A stretch of DNA of 64,000 nucleotides, taken from NCBI GenBank assembly GCA_965223825.1, contig OZ245018.1:744001-808000 (forward strand), given 5' to 3'. This stretch comes from CAJXQU01 sp965223825. GTDB taxonomy: Bacteria > Pseudomonadota > Gammaproteobacteria > CAJXQU01. This document shows, one piece after another, positions 62,123 to 64,000 of this stretch. A program made the translations under genes and the position numbers. Numbering within the stretch: position 1 is the first letter of the stretch; each line of letters opens with the position of its first letter. The notes beneath the pieces were generated by a model. It saw nothing but the letters and a program-made list of their open reading frames with translations, did not search any database and had not been told where the DNA came from.

Positions 62123-63568
62123 ATGGATCTGCTGGACGATTTTCTCAGGATTCTGCCCGCAGAAAGTGTGATCGCAGAACAAACAGCCATGCGACCATAC
62201 GAGTGTGATGGATATACCGCGCACCGTGAATTGCCGTTGGTTGTCTTGCTCCCGGAAACGATTGAGCAAGTGCAAGCGATCATGCGATTGTGTCATGAAA
62301 ACGGTGTAGCCGTTGTTGCGCGAGGCGCGGGTACAGGGCTCTCCGGCGGGGCACGACCAAACCACGACGCCGTACTCTTATCGCTAGCAAAATTTAACCA
62401 GATTCTTGATATCGATCTTCAAAATAGGACCGCAAAAGTGCAACCCGGGGTGCGTAATATTGCGATCTCTCAAGCTGTTGCTGATCAAGGGTTATTTTAC
62501 GCGCCAGACCCATCCTCACAAATCGCGTGCAGCATCGGTGGTAATGTCGCGGAAAATTCTGGTGGGGTGCATTGCCTAAAATACGGGCTCACCGTTCACA
62601 ATATTTTAGCGCTGACGGTGATCACGGTAGAAGGTGAACGTATTGAAATTGGTTGTGATGCGCTCGATTCTCCGGGCTATGATTTACTTGCGTTAATGAC
62701 AGGATCTGAAGGGTTGCTCGGTGTGATCGTGGAAGTCACCGTAAAACTTTTACCGTCACCTAAGTGCGTAAAAGTGATGATGGTGACATTTGATGAGATC
62801 GAAAATGCAGGAAATGCGGTTGCTGAAATTATCGCGCGTGGGTTGATTCCTGCTGGTCTTGAGATGATGGATAAACTTACGATAAAAGCTGCAGAAGATT
62901 TTATTCATGCGGGTTATCCGCGTGAAGCCGAAGCCATTTTATTATGCGAAGTGGATGGCACGCTGACGGAAGTTGAAGCGCAAATTAACGCCATTACTGA
63001 GATCATGCATAGCAACGCAGCAATCGATGTGCGTGTCGCGGTTGATGAGGCAGAAAAACAAAAACTCTGGGCAGGGCGCAAAGCGGCGTTTCCAGCGGTG
63101 GGACGTTTAGCGCCTGATTATTACTGTGTGGATGGCACGATTCCACGTAAGCACCTAGCTTCGGTTTTAACGCGGATTAATCAGATCGCGGAAGACAATG
63201 GCTTACTGGTTGCGAATGTATTTCATGCCGGCGATGGGAATTTACACCCATTAATTTTGTACGATGCAGAAAAACCGGGCGAGATTGAACGCGCTGATGA
63301 TGTCGGCGTCGCAATTCTCGAACATTGCGTTGAAGTCGGTGGCACGGTCACTGGCGAACATGGGGTCGGCACCGAGAAACTGAAACCGATGTGTGTACAA
63401 TTCAGCAGCGAAGAGCTAAGCCAATTTCATGCTGTTAAAGCGGCGTTTGATCCCTACACAAAATTAAATCCGGGCAAGGCGGTACCGACATTACAACGTT
63501 GCGCAGAGTTTGGTGCAATGCACGTGCATCACAACCAGTTACCTCATCCAGAATTGGAACGGTTTTAA
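62123..63568 (+). CDS. FAD-linked 2-hydroxyacid oxidase/dehydrogenase, GlcD family
   Basis: 481 residues. The FAD-binding PCMH domain (VAVVARGAGTGLSGGARPN, KVQPGVRNIAISQAV, PDPSSQIACSIGGNVAENSG, GSEGLLGVI) is followed by the FAD-oxidase C domain (FHAGDGNLHP and TGEHGVGTEKL with metal-binding His). It resembles glycolate oxidase subunit GlcD or D-lactate dehydrogenase. No glcE or glcF follows, so it may act alone or with subunits elsewhere. AAGGAG lies 8 nt before the ATG. It is 22 nt after the glgC-like gene and overlaps the next gene by one base. Confidence 0.9.
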   Translation: MDLLDDFLRILPAESVIAEQTAMRPYECDGYTAHRELPLVVLLPETIEQVQAIMRLCHENGVAVVARGAGTGLSGGARPNHDAVLLSLAKFNQILDIDLQNRTAKVQPGVRNIAISQAVADQGLFYAPDPSSQIACSIGGNVAENSGGVHCLKYGLTVHNILALTVITVEGERIEIGCDALDSPGYDLLALMTGSEGLLGVIVEVTVKLLPSPKCVKVMMVTFDEIENAGNAVAEIIARGLIPAGLEMMDKLTIKAAEDFIHAGYPREAEAILLCEVDGTLTEVEAQINAITEIMHSNAAIDVRVAVDEAEKQKLWAGRKAAFPAVGRLAPDYYCVDGTIPRKHLASVLTRINQIAEDNGLLVANVFHAGDGNLHPLILYDAEKPGEIERADDVGVAILEHCVEVGGTVTGEHGVGTEKLKPMCVQFSSEELSQFHAVKAAFDPYTKLNPGKAVPTLQRCAEFGAMHVHHNQLPHPELERF

Positions 63569-64000
63569 TGGTGCAAACTGCACAAATCCTGATTGATAAG
63601 CTTGCCGCTCAGGCAAGTACGCGGTTGGCAGTGGGGGAGGATGCCGTATCGCGTCTGGTGAAGTTTGAACATGTCAGCGTGACGAATGACTTCGAGCATT
63701 TACAAACGAACCATTCAGAGCATTTTGATTTTGTTTTAGTCAGTGGGGTTTTCAATACCATGCTGGAAGATGATCGGAATCAGTTGGTCGCCGTGCTACG
63801 TGACCAACTTGCGCGAGAATTGGTGATCTTGTTAGAGGAAGAAACGATTTGGCCGAGTACGGATCTGATCAGTCTCGGGCTACGGCAATTACCTTTTGAT
63901 ACCGGTGAATGCCGAGGGTTTTATTTCGCATTGGAAAGTTATAAGCGTGTTCCTGATTGGTTAAACACACGTTTTTGGGCGAATCCAGAGAATTTTAATA
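63568..64000 (+). CDS. Small uncharacterised protein, 3' truncated (possibly DUF6231)
   Basis: 144 codons are visible from the ATG overlapping the stop of the glcD-like gene (TAATG). The frame is open to the window end. A central FDFVLVSGVFNTM and ELVILLEEETIWPSTDLISL suggest an alpha/beta fold like a degenerate methyltransferase. The segment YKRVPDWLNTRFWANPENF resembles DUF6231 proteins of gammaproteobacteria, from memory and unverified. It is not GlcE, since no FAD-binding motif is seen. Function unknown. Confidence 0.65.
   Translation, partial: MVQTAQILIDKLAAQASTRLAVGEDAVSRLVKFEHVSVTNDFEHLQTNHSEHFDFVLVSGVFNTMLEDDRNQLVAVLRDQLARELVILLEEETIWPSTDLISLGLRQLPFDTGECRGFYFALESYKRVPDWLNTRFWANPENFN

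Overview
The window is bacterial and fits a hopanoid-making gammaproteobacterium of moderate GC. Signs of this are the SurA/LptD outer-membrane machinery, MSHA-type pilus genes, AcnB, an RNase G-YhdP pair, an hpn hopanoid cluster and two VPLPA-CTERM (exosortase-substrate type) proteins. The species is not determined. I see no rRNA, tRNA, CRISPR array, transposase or phage gene.

Layout. (1) 1-12.5 kb: a type IV pilus / type II secretion-like locus on the + strand. It holds an assembly ATPase (cut by the window edge), a platform protein, five prepilin-type proteins including a 747-residue one with two DNRLRE domains, then PilM/N/O/P-like proteins and a secretin. A VPLPA-CTERM gene sits on the opposite strand inside it. 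(2) 12.7-23.0 kb: a second, MSHA-type set (mshI, a PilN-like gene, mshJ, K, L, M, N, E, G) without prepilins. mshG is broken by one in-frame stop. (3) 23.1-26.5 kb: aroE, then a TRAP transporter pair (dctM, dctQ, no dctP seen) bracketed by two direct copies of an approximately 220-bp intergenic element with DnaA boxes and an IHF-like site. (4) 26.5-32.0 kb, - strand: rsmA, pdxA, surA, lptD. (5) 32.0-36.4 kb: an RND efflux adaptor and pump. (6) 36.4-40.5 kb: a cold-shock gene, a 0.7-kb geneless stretch, a FliL-like gene and acnB. (7) 40.7-49.5 kb, - strand: hopanoid and lipid-transport genes (unknown protein, hpnA, hpnN, a glycine-zipper lipoprotein, an MlaA-like gene, hpnM, hpnB, hpnH; hpnH is frameshifted by one base). 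(8) dxs, a second VPLPA-CTERM gene behind a sigma-54-type promoter, and a HAF/FG-GAP repeat protein. (9) yhdP and rng on the - strand. (10) A GlgC homologue that has lost catalytic residues, a GlcD-type flavoprotein and a truncated small protein.

How the parts work together. The two pilus sets look complementary: one has prepilins, the other has a c-di-GMP-sensing type of ATPase (MshE) and the accessory factors MshM and MshN. Both the pilin gene and the pilM-like gene of the first set have sigma-28 (FliA)-type promoter sequences, which suggests coupling to motility. dxs feeds isoprenoid precursors toward hopanoids, hpnH/B/A act on hopanoid side chains, and hpnN/hpnM/mlaA-like genes probably move lipids between membranes.

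The least explained features are the duplicated DnaA/IHF element around dctMQ (24000-24221 and 26179-26392), a perfect 14-bp hairpin that hides the ribosome-binding site of the glycine-zipper lipoprotein (45662-45708), and the degenerate GlgC. Two genes carry single-base lesions (mshG, hpnH); whether these are real or assembly errors cannot be settled from the sequence alone.
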